From positions 13,063,830-13,127,829 of the forward strand of contig CM064690.1 in assembly GCA_032717465.1 (NCBI GenBank): a stretch of 64,000 nt of DNA, written 5' to 3'. Below are positions 36,930 through 48,253 of the stretch, piece by piece (the stretch's first letter is position 1; each line of letters starts with the position of its first letter). The translations under genes and the position numbers were made by a program. The notes beneath the pieces are model-generated. The model saw only the letters and a list, made by a program, of their open reading frames with translations, had not been told where the DNA came from and made no database searches. The DNA is from Coenobita brevimanus. Its lineage: Eukaryota; Arthropoda; Malacostraca; Decapoda; Coenobitidae.

Positions 36930-37640
36930 GTAGGGGACAGCAGGAGCTGCAGGCTGTGAACTCCCATGGATTTACCAAAATCAGACTCAGATTTTCCCGC
37001 GGGGCGGGGTGCCGGAGAGAGGGGTGTGCCCTGGCTGGACTGGGTGCCGGGGTAGGGCTGGTGTGAGGCATGGGTGGTCGTGGCATGGTTGGAGGAGCCG
37101 GGGGTTGAGTGGGAAATCTCTTCACCACATTAATCGGCTGAGGAGTAAGGCAGGCGGTCAGGAGGCACCGTATTAGCTGGATGTCCCTATCCATGTCTGC
37201 AGTTGGGTCAGGGATAGTAAAGTGTTGTCTAATGACATTCAGAAGCACTCTGAATAGAGTGTTAAACAAGTGTTGGTCCTGGGTTTCTTTGTCTGCCTCC
37301 GGGTAGGCAGCGGTAACCAGGCGTCTTCCCTGTATCAGGGTATTGTCTAAATCCCCGTCAAATGAAAAACTATCCAGTTTGGATAGAGCCACCACTCTCC
37401 CTAATGATGGGGTGATGGCTTGAACAGTGAACTTTGTAAAGTTCTGCCAGGTGAGCTCCGGGACGATTTTCAGTGCTATGTTCGCCGCCGCTTTGCCCAA
37501 TAGTGGGAGTGTGACTGCAATTTTCTGCTGGTCATTTTCAAAGCCAATATCCAGTAAGGTTTAATTGTTGTCAGATACGTGTGTATATCGTACTGGTCAG
37601 GGTCAAACCTGGATAACTGTACGTGCGGTTTAGTTGCCAT
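36754..37640 (-). pseudogene. Gypsy gag, frameshifted
   Basis: Structural capsid-forming protein of the element. An ATG at 37640 (minus strand) opens MATKPHVQLSRFDPDQYDI. A frameshift near 37570-37600 moves reading into the long frame 37500-36754 (ALKIVPELTWQNF, RRLVTAAYPEADKETQDQHLF, VIRQHFTIPDPTADMDRDIQL). This helical pattern is typical of Gypsy Gag. A proline-rich stretch and an acidic Glu/Gln-rich end follow. No CCHC zinc knuckle was found, so it may be lost or shifted out of frame. The end overlaps the protease frame. Confidence 0.7.
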
Positions 37641-37684
37641 GTTGCCAAATATTTCTCACTACCTCTCTTCTACTCCCGGGTCAA

Positions 37685-37704
37685 GAACCACCGCTGGCCA
37701 CCAG
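37685..37704 (-). other. Candidate primer-binding site
   Basis: On the minus strand the bases immediately inside the 5' LTR read CTGGTGGCCAGCGGTGG. A TGG near the LTR edge is the usual start of a match to a tRNA 3' end. The tRNA species could not be assigned by eye. Confidence 0.45.
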
Positions 37705-39721
37705 TGTAATGCTAGGTGCAAAAGGCCCGACTCCTCAGTCCTAAAACACCTAATGTGTAGCGGGGTCCTCTTTCGAGACCAGAGCTTAGTGCAATGAAAG
37801 AGAGGCAGGACACAAAAACTTCAGGCAATAACCTTTTACATGTATATTACCACAGTCAGACACAGGACAAAAGCAGCAGATATTACAACACAATATGTGA
37901 CACAGAAATAAAACCTTAACTAGGATATTAGTATCTCGCAGGATACTGACTTAACTAATACTGTTGCCAATACAGAAAGTCTAGTGAACAGGTGTTCAGG
38001 GAGCACAGGCACGCGTAGCAGCGGGGGAAGAGGGAGTTCACATGGAGGGAGAGGAGGGGAAGGACTCGTGATGGGCCGGAACAGAGTTATGGTAATGTTG
38101 GGAAAGAGTAAATATTATTAATTCTCTCTTAGTATCACCTGGTAGCAAAGGGGCTTAGACATTTGATTCTATCTCTCGTTTACGTTACGTTAGCTGTGGG
38201 GAGGGGATTCTTTAGGAAGCGCGGGAGTAGAGGGACACTGGATATTCACTGTATTTACGTTAATATAAACGGGAGGATATTATTCTCACTTCTCTATTGT
38301 TTTCTAGTAACAAGGGACATAGGTATATTTTCACTACAGAGGATTCCTCAGGGGAAGACCCTTACTGGTTTTCTGTAAGGGCGTCACTTGTGAGTCGGTT
38401 TCCTCAGAACTCACTCGCTGTACTCGTTCCTACTCATTCGCCTGTGATTTCACTCACCCCGATATTTGACATACATTAAGTCACTGTATCACTGTAACCT
38501 GTTTTCTAGGGCAACGTCACACTTAACAAAATTTCACTTCACTAGTTCTGGGACAATACCACACTTAACATAATTCACTCGTGTCGTGGGGTGGCGGGGA
38601 GACACGCCGGCGTCTATTCTGCCAGACTAGGGGCACCGCCAAGGGAGGACATGCCGAGAGGGCACGGGACGGCTCGCAGGGGCGTCCTCTTGAGTCCAGG
38701 GCTGCATGTGGTGCAGGAGCCCGGAGTATCTGGGCTAGGTTTAGGGGTGTGGCCCTCAGGACTGGGGCCAAACAGGTCCAGAAATCTCTGGCTCAGGTTT
38801 CGGCCGGCGGTGGTCTTACGACGTCTCTTGGGCGTGGAGAGGTCACGCCTGGGGGTCCAGGGGAGGGCCTGGAGGGACTGAGGACTTCGGTCCCCAGAAT
38901 CAAGGGGCGCCGTCAGGTAGGGGCTGCGGCACTGTCCTGCACTAGGGTCCGTCAGGTGAACCTTCTCCAGGGCCAGGCATAGAGACCAGGGGCCAAGGGG
39001 AGCCGTTAGGCCTCGAGGTCTCTCTGGTGCTGGGAAGCCGGGTGCCTACCTCTCGCAGGGGCGATGACAACACCTCCTTTTGGCCGTGGGGCCCGGCAAT
39101 AGGCCGTGGCTGTCCAGGGGCGCGACTGTAGGGCGCCAAGGCCCGGCAATTGGTCGTGGCCTGTGTGGGGGAGTCAGCGCGCCTCTGGTCACCTCTCGAG
39201 CAACAGTCGGCCATTCTCTTCTGCAGGAGGGGGGAGCGGCAGTAGGCCGTCTCAGGGGCAGCGCCTTTAGAATGGCAATAGGCCATCTCCTTCAGCAGGA
39301 GGGATGAGTGGCAATAGGCCATCTCAGGGGCAGAAGAGAAGAGCGGCAATAGGCCGTCTCGGAGGAAACACCTTCAGTGCGATGCTTGGCCATCTGACGA
39401 AGGCGGGAGCGGCAATTGGCCGTCTCCAGAGGGGTGCTGTCAGGAAATGAGATATCAGCTCCACCCCGGTCTGATCTGGCAATCCCACTGCCTGAAGGTA
39501 GTGTCCTTCTCCTGTTAGGGTGGCGGTGCGACAGTTGGGTTTTACAGCCTGGGCTGCTTTATGCCGTTGTCGCATTGGATCCCCTAGTGTGGAAGCAGCT
39601 ACTCCGTGGGGTCCGGGTAGGGGTGTCGGTGTGTTCTTCTCTCACCGTGTTTCTGGGGGCACTACGCTGTTCTTCTCTCACCTTGTTTTCGGGGGCACTG
39701 TCTTGTAAGCCACGCATTTCA
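37705..39721 (-). repeat. Gypsy 5' LTR (2017 bp)
   Basis: Pair of 30363-32469. The two copies remain alignable end to end, with scattered substitutions plus repeat-number differences and an indel near 38005. This indicates an insertion that is not very recent. Confidence 0.92.
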
Positions 39722-39828
39722 TCAACAACACAGCATACACTCTTTGAGAGCTCTGTGTGAAAGCCCGATCTCGGCCATGGCCTTCCTTAGGGACTCGGGG
39801 CTGTTCCGCCAGACTGCCTAGGGAACAA

Positions 39829-39841
39829 CAACAACAACAAT
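39829..39841. repeat. (AAC)n 3' tail of LINE delta
   Basis: Short AAC repeat directly after the LINE stop codon, followed by TAAAAACC. Confidence 0.8.
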
Positions 39842-39918
39842 AAAAACCTCTTAACATGGTCTTGGGGCAACAGAGACTTTGTCAAATTATTCCCTGAGTT
39901 ACAAAGAAGTACAGGGAG

Positions 39919-40017
39919 TAATAATAATAATAATAATAACAATAATACTAATACTAATACTAATACTAATAATAATAATAATAATAATAATGATAATAAT
40001 AATGATGAAGATGATAA
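39919..40017. repeat. (AAT)n-type microsatellite with variants
   Basis: ATA/ACT/ATG trinucleotide variants over about 100 bases. Confidence 0.9.
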
Positions 40018-40059
40018 TTAGAACAACAACACCAACAACCACAATATATATAATGCTTT

Positions 40060-40345
40060 TTCCCCATCAAGAGCGGTAACTAAGACACTTAGTCCCGACA
40101 TTTGCAGTAAGGCGAGGGTTACTAGCCTCGCTGACCGTTGAAAAGCACTGTGTGAGCTAAGCAGACCCAAGCTTCCATCAACATAAACCTTTACGGCCTC
40201 ATCTGACTGAAGCACCTTCACCCACTAGACCACCAGGCATCATTTGGGCATACGGTTAGCATTCAACGTAGCGAAGTATTTTCTTGGTTAAATGAAACCA
40301 TTTTTGGTTTGTCACTCAGTGCAGAGTCACTTTACGGCAGTGCCA
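40060..40345 (-). mobile_element. SINE-like element, copy S4 (variant 3' half)
   Basis: The minus strand starts with GTGACTCTGCACTGAGTGACA and the partly decayed hairpin core, as in S1, S3 and the leader at 63180-63385. It then continues with GCCTGGTGGTCTAGTGGGTG, shared with S3 (59160-59475), and ends near CTCGCCTTACTGCAAATGTCGGGACT. TGGTCTAGTGGGTGAAGG resembles a tRNA A box, so a tRNA-derived promoter inside this variant is possible but unproven. Confidence 0.6.
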
Positions 40346-41168
40346 GAACATTAGCAACAACAACAACAGCAGCAAAACACAACACTGAAAAGGTAAAAAA
40401 TTTCTGCGCAATTCGTCATGAGTGAAAACTGATACCTAAACGTACTGTATACTTGAAAAACGCCGAACTGCATTCCAGTATTTATATCCCTGTGCCACCT
40501 CGTTTGAGAAAACATCCCTACCACAACTCGATTCACCGTCAAGAACAAAAGTTGGCCTATTGTTTCACTGCGTCTACTCCACACGTGTGGTACGAATGTC
40601 CGACACTTTTCTCCCCGATGAATCATATAAAAGAGAATCATTTATTGGTAGAGAAATAAAAGCCTCTTTCAGCCTCGCAATGCTAGCCAGCAGAATGTGA
40701 GAATTAGAACTGATGAAGTATTAAGTGAACTTTTGTCCTCTCGACTATACTGTACTTAATATAAGCATTAGAACTGATGCGACATTACTCTTCTATTTCC
40801 TTGACTTCATTGCGGGTATATATAACTTTCCTCTACTGATGTTCCCCTCCGTATGCAATCTCACACTGGTAGAGTCCATACTAGCGTCGTGGGGATCTCT
40901 CATACTAAATATTCTACTAACTCTTTCTCTACCACGTTCATCTCCCCCTGTCCAAGTCTCTCACTGCTCCATATCTCGCTTTCCTCTTTGTTTCTCTCAC
41001 ATTCTGCATTCTCAAGTCCCCTCATCCTCTCCTCGTGGTCCGTCTTCCTCTTTTCCCAATCTTCACATTTTCTGTCGTTCCCATTTCTCTCTCACATCCA
41101 CACACTCTCAGACGACTAACAGCAGAGTATATACATGTGTCGCTCAATTTTTGTCATATTTGTTTGTC

Positions 41169-41169
<1 letters not shown>
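40346..41169. other. Unassigned
   Basis: Short AAC/AGC repeat near 40357-40374, otherwise no recognised feature. Confidence 0.35.
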
Positions 41170-41516
<347 letters not shown>

Positions 41517-41579
41517 ACTTTGCATCTGTTTATCCATGAATGTATAAATCTATGTGTGTATCTGTCTGTCTGTCTATCC

Positions 41580-42010
41580 ATTCTCACACACTCCCTTCTC
41601 CCATTCCCTCACTCCTCCCTCATCTCTCGTCCCTTTCTCAACCTTTCTCCCCCTTACATATCCCGTTTCCTTTTCATAACTCTCATTTCTCTTTTCTTTC
41701 TCCCACCATTACTCCCTCCTTCCATCCTCTCTCCTTTCCTACTCAGCTTTCTTCCGTCTTTTTTTTTTCCTTGCCCTTCCCTCTTCTTCACTTCTCCACT
41801 TCCTTCTGCTACTCCCATTATCTTCGATCCTCCTCACTCCCTCTTTCTCCCATCGTTCCAGCTCCTCCCCCCTTTCTTTCTTATCCCGCCTTTCCTCACC
41901 TCTCACCCTTCTCTCTACTTTTGCCCATCTGTCCCTCATCCTCTTCTCTCACCCTTTTCTCTTCCTCCTCCTAACTTATCACCAACATATATCCTTCCTT
42001 CCCCACCCCT
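41580..42010. repeat. CT-rich polypyrimidine tract
   Basis: Low-complexity C/T sequence similar in character to 21840-22830. No gene. Confidence 0.75.
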
Positions 42011-42177
42011 CTCCTCCGTCGCCTCCTCTTCGTGTGGTGTTACATCACACCGGGTCAAGTTCACATATGAAATTCATGCGACGGTGAGGCTGAAGGTCTG
42101 TACATCACCATCATTACTGCTCTGCACTCTGCAATTTACGGACACACACCCACGTACATAACATGATCTGTCTTTAG

Positions 42178-42585
42178 GGTACGTTACGTTAGGTTACGGT
42201 GGGGTTGGGTTAGGTTGGGCTGGGTTATGCGAGGTTAGGGTGGGTTCGACTTGCATAGGTTACGTTTATATAGACTAGTTCATTACTGTGCTGCCCGCTT
42301 CGACTAGGGGACCTCCACTCACGGGCACACACATGGCCTTTTTTTTCAATTATTATTATTATGTTAGATTCGGTTGGGATAGGTTTGCGTGCATTGGGTT
42401 AGGCTGGGTTGTTCTTGGTTGAGTTTAGTTAGGTTATTTTTGCTTAGGTATTCGCTGGACTGCCTGCTGCAAGTCGCCGCAGTTCCGCGCACTTATACAT
42501 GGCTTGTCATTTGGTTTTGGTTGGGTTGATTTCGGTTGGGCAGAGTTGCGTTAGATTGTTTGATTAGGTTAGTTGAGGTCATTAT
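42178..42585. repeat. Degenerate GGTTAGG-like stretches
   Basis: GGTT-A/G/GG pentamers recur at 42185-42262, 42365-42440 and 42515-42575, interleaved with ordinary sequence. They resemble the arthropod telomere unit TTAGG but are strongly degenerate. Confidence 0.6.
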
Positions 42586-42627
42586 TGCACCGCACGCTGC
42601 GAGTTAAGTGGCCTCCACATGGTCTGT

Positions 42628-43082
42628 AATGTGGATTTTATTATGTATGCAAGTGAAGCTTGGACCTTGTTGGAAAGACACAAGTCAAGAGTGAGAGCAA
42701 CCGAAATGCGTTATTTGATAGGAGCATGTGGAGTTACATGGAGAGACAGACTGACAAATAATGAAGTGAAGGAGCGTTATGGTGTGGATGTGGATGTGAG
42801 AGATAGCTTTCAGGAAAAGTACACTGAGGTGGTTTGGCCATATGGAGACTGGAGAGGATGGAGGGCGAGAGACTAACGAGGAGAGTGTATGCGAGTGAGG
42901 TGGAGGGGGATGCCAAGGATGAGATGGAGGGATGGAGTGAAGAGGAATATGAGAGAGGGGGAGTGTGAGCTTGGCGTAGGGCAATGAAGTGGCATTGGAC
43001 AGGGCGATGTGGAGGGGATTTGTTTGTGGCCACCCAGTACGGGATTGAGGCGTCTGTCAATAGATATATAGACAGATAGATG
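42628..43082 (+). mobile_element. LINE family beta, 5'-truncated copy
   Basis: It begins inside the RT C-terminal part (ASEAWTLLERHKSRVRATEMRY, then GACGVTWRDRLTN and VKERYGVDVDV) and loses frame near 42805. It ends with GGCCACCCAGTACGGGATTGAGGCG and a TAGATATATAGACAGATAGATG tail. The same order and tail are seen in the copy at 54868-57175. Confidence 0.8.
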
Positions 43083-43536
43083 TTAGGTTAACTTGTGTCA
43101 TTATATCGCTGCCCATTGCGAGGTACGAAGCTTCCAAACGCGTGCACGCACATTGCTGCCCTTTGGCGGGGTTTGGCGAGGCTTTAGATTAGAGTAGGGA
43201 CGTTAGTTAAACTTATGTTAAAGTAGGATGGTTATGTTCGATTATAGTAGTGTTGCTTATGGCTGGACATGTTACATTAATTTAACAAAAACAAGTCTAA
43301 GTCGGATTAATGTAGATTAGGTTAGAGTAGCCGTGGGATATGTATCAGTCAGCAGTTTCCCTCAGTTGAGCACCGTCCGGTGGGGAATAAAAAAATAAAA
43401 AAAGTCCCCAGGTACGAATCTTAACGGTTCAAGTGATATAATATTCAGCATATTCCCCCGGGAATGGGACATGCAGAGAAGGAATAATTTTATGCAGGAA
43501 CTGGCTTGTGTCGGGTTTCAAATTGATCGTTACCTC
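43083..43536. other. Unassigned, with scattered TTAGG-like words
   Basis: Words such as GGTTAG near 43085 and 43320; no gene recognised. Confidence 0.35.
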
Positions 43537-43875
43537 CCACTTTCCTTTTCCTCATTACCTCCCACCTCCCCTTCCCTTCTTACCTCCCACCTAACGCCAC
43601 CTTACCTCCCACCTCCCCTCTCCACCTTACCTCCCACCTCTCCCCATCCTACTTCCCACCTCCCCTTTCCACCTTACCTCCCACCTCCCCTTTCCACCTT
43701 ACCTCCCACCTCTCCCCATCCTACTTCCCACCTCCCCTTTCCACCTTACCTCCCACCTCTCCCCACCCAACTTCCCACCTCCCCTTTCCACCTTACTTCT
43801 TACCTTCCCCTTCCACCTTACCTCCCACCTCCCCTTTCCACCTTACTTTCCACCTTACCTCCCACCTCCCCCTAC
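43537..43875. repeat. Pyrimidine minisatellite (TTACCTCCCACCTCC units)
   Basis: Units of about 22-23 bases of the type CCACCTTACCTCCCACCTCCCC repeat with variants (CATCCTACTTCCCACCTCCCC). The plus-strand ORF through it (LPPTSPHPTSHLPFPP pattern) mirrors the repeat and is not a gene. Confidence 0.9.
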
Positions 43876-45190
43876 CTTACCTTTCGCTTCTTCTTCCCTC
43901 CTTACTTCCACCTCCTCGTCCTCCCTGATTCTGTCGCGTCTTCTCACGTAATATTTTCTTTCAGTGACCTGGAGAGACGCGCTGGAAAGGGACGTCATTA
44001 CTATACGCGTGAAGGTACCGATACAACCAGGCGGCTCCACTGCCTGGTTATACGAACCTTCCTCAACTACTTCCGCATCCCATGAAAGGAGGATGGTAGA
44101 CTGCAGAAGGGCAAACTAAGCCTCCAGTCTACCAGATTCACGTTTCAGATGAATCTAGACCACAGCAATAACAAGTGTCCTGTGTCAGTCTTGTACAGTA
44201 CGTGCACTATAATACCTTATCAAAACAGCGATATTTTCTTTCCAGTATCGGAACCCAGGTTCACACAGTGCTTGCTTTTTACCGATACATCACCTCTCTC
44301 ATTGTTATCTATTTTCTCATATTTTTGTTAGATTGCTGACAGTATCTGAGCAACGAATTCGGAAAAGTCATCATCATCATCATCACCACAGTATTTATTT
44401 ATTCTATACATGGGCTGGGGAGATCCAGAGCACTGAACTCATAACTCAACGAGAAAAAAGTTAAAAATGCATTCTTCACCTACTCCGGTGCTATAGAAGG
44501 TACGAGGCAGCTTACAAGTGTGGAGCGGTGAGATGGGCACATACCTATTCTTTTTAGTCCCCGATTACAGTATGTAGGAGGCAGGTGAATTTCATCTCAT
44601 CCCTACATTCTTCTTTATCATCAAATATGTCTCCTTTATTCCAGACTATATTCTTATATCCTCTTTTTATCTGTTATCTTCCTTTGGCTATACGCGTTAT
44701 AATTCTATTTCCTTCCTTGACCCCAAACTATATCCCTACCCTGTACCTTTCTCTCTTTCTTGTCCCCAATATAATCTCTCTCGTTTTTATCCTTAAGTTA
44801 TAATTCCATCTCCTGTCTTTCCGACATCCTTTTTTCCAATATATAATCTCATCTCTTTTTATCCTCTTACCTTCATCCCCAAGCTACAGTGCCACAATAC
44901 TATTTGCTGCCTTTCTTTTTTTATCTACACATTTTAATCTTTCCTTTTCATTAATTCTTTACCAAACGGGCGCGGCCTGTATATATTTTCTGTTGAAATG
45001 AATCTTCCACATATTGCTTTTCATTTTTTCCTGGATTACCGCAGCTACTGGACATTTTTATAACCTTACCTCTGAAAACTATAAAATGATGATTTAGAAT
45101 GCGTAAATACTGTTTTCCGCCGACGTCTGCCAGTAGCTGGCCATTTTTAACGTTCCCAATGAGCATTTTATAATATGAACATTGGCTATC
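43876..45190. other. Unassigned
   Basis: No gene recognised; short CAT repeat near 44370-44387. Confidence 0.35.
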
Positions 45191-45194
45191 AAAC

Positions 45195-45255
45195 GCAAGT
45201 TGGGTTAGGCTGGATTAGATTTGGTTTGGTAAGGTTAGGTTAGGTTTGGTTAAAT
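45195..45255. repeat. TTAGG-like stretch
   Basis: GGGTTAGGCTGG and AAGGTTAGGTTAGG within 60 bases; imperfect arthropod telomere-like pentamers. Confidence 0.55.
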
Positions 45256-45569
45256 CATTAAGTTTCCTATAGCTTTGACACAGGATACATTGATGCGTCC
45301 ACCCCGAGCGATGGTTGGTAAACAAACGCGGCCAGTCGGAGAGATCATTGGTAAACACTGACACAGGCGAGCTGGCCGCTTCCTTAAACACCCCAAAAAT
45401 AGATATATTTTGTTTTTTTTCAAGTCACTTCTTGCAGTCAGAGTTCAACAATTGATTCTGTCGCCCATGGACCAAATTTACTTACCCTAAGATCATGAGT
45501 TGGTCATAAATTAGGTGGAATCGCCGAACCCGTTTGGTAAAAAAATGACCTCTTTGTCCTCAAACTTTA

Positions 45570-45940
45570 TTCTCATACCTTGTCTCCAAACTATATTTTA
45601 TCTGCCTTATTGCCTGCTATGCTCTGCCTTCTTTACCCCCCGCTATGTTCTTCCTTCATTGTCCCCCGCTAGATATTTTCTCTCACATCTCCAAGCTATA
45701 TTATGTCCTTAACCCCAAGCTATATAGTCTTCCTTATCCCCAGCTATATTCGGTCTTCCTTATCCCCAGCTATATTCGGTCTTCCTTATCCCCAGCTATA
45801 TTCGGTCTTCCTATTCCCCAGTTCTATATTGTCTTCCTCATCCGCAGCTATATTACCTCCTTGTTCCGAGCTCCATTTTTTCGTATCCCTTACCTACATT
45901 CTGTCATCTTTATCCCCAAGGTATATTCTGTTATGTTTAC
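45570..45940. repeat. Minisatellite, 26-bp core unit
   Basis: Units starting CTTCCTTATCCCCAGCTATA at 45729, 45755 and 45781 are practically identical with period 26; a variant starts at 45807. Diverged TTCC-CCCC-GCTATATT relatives extend on both sides. Confidence 0.9.
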
Positions 45941-46149
45941 ACCAGGCCCTACTCTCAGCTTCCCCTACCCCTCCATTGCCTCCACCCAGTTACCCCTCCC
46001 CCCCCCCTCAACACAAAGCGTCCCAGCACCCTGGTCGGCGGTGATCTAATATAGGGGTTCGGATCGTTCATCACAGCCGCCTGGGAATTTGGAGTCGGTT
46101 CCCTGGAAGCAGCAATGCCGTTGGGTGGTGGCAGTGGGAAGCTGATGCT

Positions 46150-46325
46150 TGCTGGCGTCAGTCACTTACCTGCTTGCTCCAGTCACTTGTTCGAACCAGT
46201 CTCTTGCTCTAATAACTTGCTCCAGTTACTTGATTGCTCCTGTGACTTGTTCCATGCATTTGCTTGCTCAAGCCACATGCCCCAGTCACATGCTTGCTCT
46301 AGTTATTTGTCTGGTGCTAGAGAGG
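46150..46325. repeat. Degenerate minisatellite (CTTGCTCCAGTCA units)
   Basis: Repeats of ACTTGCTCCAGTCACTTG-like words, about 20-22 bases each with many variants. Related words continue at 47215-47290 and 48806-48815, so this array seems to have been split by the LINE remnant and the hAT-like element. Confidence 0.65.
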
Positions 46326-46494
46326 GAAGCCTTTGCGCGGTGGCAGCGACACAACTGGGCGACTCCGCTGCCATGTTATGCAGACGCTCCTCATTTCCCA
46401 CCCCATCCTTTGAAAGGGGTATGGTGAATTGCTCGATGGGGAGGCAGTTCAGCCTGTAGTCTGGTGGGTTTACATTCAGATGAACTGCAGGTTA

Positions 46495-46572
46495 CAACTA
46501 GCCTACTACTACTTGTGCTACTACTACTAGTACTACTACTACTACTATCACGACAACTACTACTGCTACTGC
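46495..46572. repeat. (CTA)n-rich tail
   Basis: CTA/CTG trinucleotides; on the minus strand this forms a TAG-type tail directly after the LINE fragment at 46585-47195, and is probably its 3' end. Confidence 0.75.
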
Positions 46573-46584
46573 CCACTGCTCACC

Positions 46585-47195
46585 CATACACCCAGTAGGC
46601 TTATGCTGGCCTCGAGAGACTTCAGACTAATCTTCTCCAGTTTATTCTATCCTGGCACTGCTGTTCTGTCTCCTCCACATTGGCCCCCAACCGTTGTAAT
46701 AAAGCCATCATGCAATCTCTTCGTCTTTTGCGGTGTCTTCCACCTGGCCTTCTTCCAGGTGGTCGTCAATCCATAAAATATTTGATATTATGTGCCGGTT
46801 CTGTTCTCCATACATGTCCATGCAATCTTAATTGATGACATTCTATTGATAATATAAGAGGATCGACCCCTAACGTCCCTTTGGTGTTTACGTTTCTCTA
46901 ACGATCTCTCATAGTCACTCTCATTATCAATCTCAACACCCTCATTTCCACTGTTTATAATTTACTCTTCAAACGCTCTATAAGTATCCATGCTTCACTT
47001 CCATATAAGAATACTGGTCGTGGTATTGTAGTACATATGTGAAACTTTCCCTTTCTTGATATAAGTTCTTCTCTCAATAATGGGTACAAAAAGCGAACAT
47101 TCTTGTTTTATTTCGCTATTCTGTTGTTAATGTCATTCTAAATGCTGTTGGTGGAAGTTAATTAGTTGCCAAGGTATGCAAAGTTATCAGTTGGT
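46585..47195 (-). pseudogene. LINE RT C-terminal remnant with TAG-type tail
   Basis: The minus strand reads FLYGSEAWILIERLKSKL near 47000, then LHGHVWRTEPAHNIKYFMD, RPPGRRPGGRHRKRRDCMM and ANVEETEQQCQDRINWRRLV. This is the order of blocks seen at the C-terminus of several arthropod LINEs (compare SEAWTL, WFGHV and GRPRMRW in family beta). In-frame stops occur after KSKL, after MRDR and after YFMD. The upstream RT palm is missing. Its family is different from beta. Confidence 0.7.
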
Positions 47196-47290
47196 GTTGG
47201 ATTAATGTTTTGCCAGCACGAATCACTTGCTTCTACCAGTCACATACTCCAATCACTTGCTAGCTCTCGCCACTTGCTTGCGCTAGTCAC

Positions 47291-48158
47291 TAGGGATGTG
47301 CGTTTCGGTCTGAGTAGTACTCGGTTTACTCGGTTCTTGGGTTTGAGTGAGTACTACTCGGCTTACTTGGTTCTTGCAGTTCAATTACTTGATCGATTTA
47401 ATCCCTAAAAATGCAAAATAGACCTTCAAAGAATTCATTAATGTTACAATTATGTTAAATCATGTGTCTTTTGTTAAATAGTTCTTCCTCTTTTGTTCTT
47501 TGTCACATTCTTGAATTTGCCTCACCTATTCCAAAGGTGGGAAAAGTGTACAGGATAATGATGATGACGATGATGCATCCTACCCTCATTCATTTCATAC
47601 TGAATACGTTACAATAATAGTGATGATGATTTCAATCCTAGCATATCACTATAATTGAGCCACGTTTTTCTGAGATCCAGGCTTGAGCCGTCCTTAAACC
47701 AAACTCCAGTTTCCATTTTATCAGTATATGGGCTGAAGCTGGACTTAGCCACACTTCACTCAGGCCTGAGCCAAGTCAAGCCAGCCCTGGAGCAGGCCTG
47801 AGATAGCTCAAGGCCAGATATTACGACATATGTAAACAAAGGTGGCGTCTTCTCTTTTGTTGTTAGTGTAGTTTTACTTTTCTTTTAGATTACACTATGA
47901 ATGTGACTTGTAGTGACTGATGATGATATACACACCTGCTGAAGTAACTGTGGATGCAGTGTAGAAAGGAACATTTTATATAAACAGTATCAGCTGATTG
48001 AAGTGTTTACAGTTGTCATCTGATCAGAGGCTAGAGATTATTTGAGGACATTGAGACTTAGGCCCAGCCCTGAGCAAAGCCTGGCTTAAGGAGCAAGTCT
48101 CACAAAAATTACATATTATTGTCAGTGTTATATACATGTGTAAATATGAAAGCAAGCA

Positions 48159-48253
<95 letters not shown>

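Larger units (their letters stand above)
30363..39721 (-). mobile_element. Gypsy-type LTR retrotransposon, complete in structure, nested in LINE delta
   Basis: The 9.36-kb element on the minus strand has two LTRs (30363-32469 and 37705-39721), both starting TGTAATGCTAGG and ending TTTCA on the plus strand. Flanks are CCAAC (30358-30362) and TCAAC (39722-39726), a 5-bp target duplication with one change. The order on the minus strand is LTR, primer-binding region, gag, protease, RT, RNase H, integrase, an uncharacterised 3' ORF region, polypurine tract, LTR. It is GC-rich compared with its AT-rich surroundings. Stops and frameshifts in every gene show it is inactive. No envelope-like ORF with membrane segments was seen. 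Confidence 0.92.
24608..39842 (+). mobile_element. LINE family delta (Jockey-like), split into three parts by two insertions
   Basis: Non-LTR retrotransposon lying at 24608-25420, about 29562-30362 and 39727-39842. Part 1 has RT blocks IPNIWKHGI, PSSHRPITLLCTPSK, QHGFRPLHST, TLDISKAFD, NGVPQGSVLSP, VDDITLT (the position of YADD) and the thumb segment NRLKIAPAKS, with a frame change near 25070-25120. Part 2 resumes with ILGVTYNTSVSFKQH and runs to HILEDCIAHNQL. Part 3 supplies the last 30 or so codons (HSLRALCESPIS, FLRDSGLFRQTA) and a stop at 39819-39821, then an AACAAC-type tail to 39840. The last junction is exact: dropping one 5-bp target duplication of the Gypsy insert keeps the frame open. 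Endonuclease and ORF1 are missing upstream. Inactive. Confidence 0.85.

Noticed and set aside
42178..42262. True telomere array
   Set aside because: The pentamers are too degenerate and interrupted, and sit between other interspersed repeats.
43471..44085. 204-residue Pro/Ser-rich ORF
   Set aside because: Mirrors the 22-23-bp pyrimidine minisatellite.
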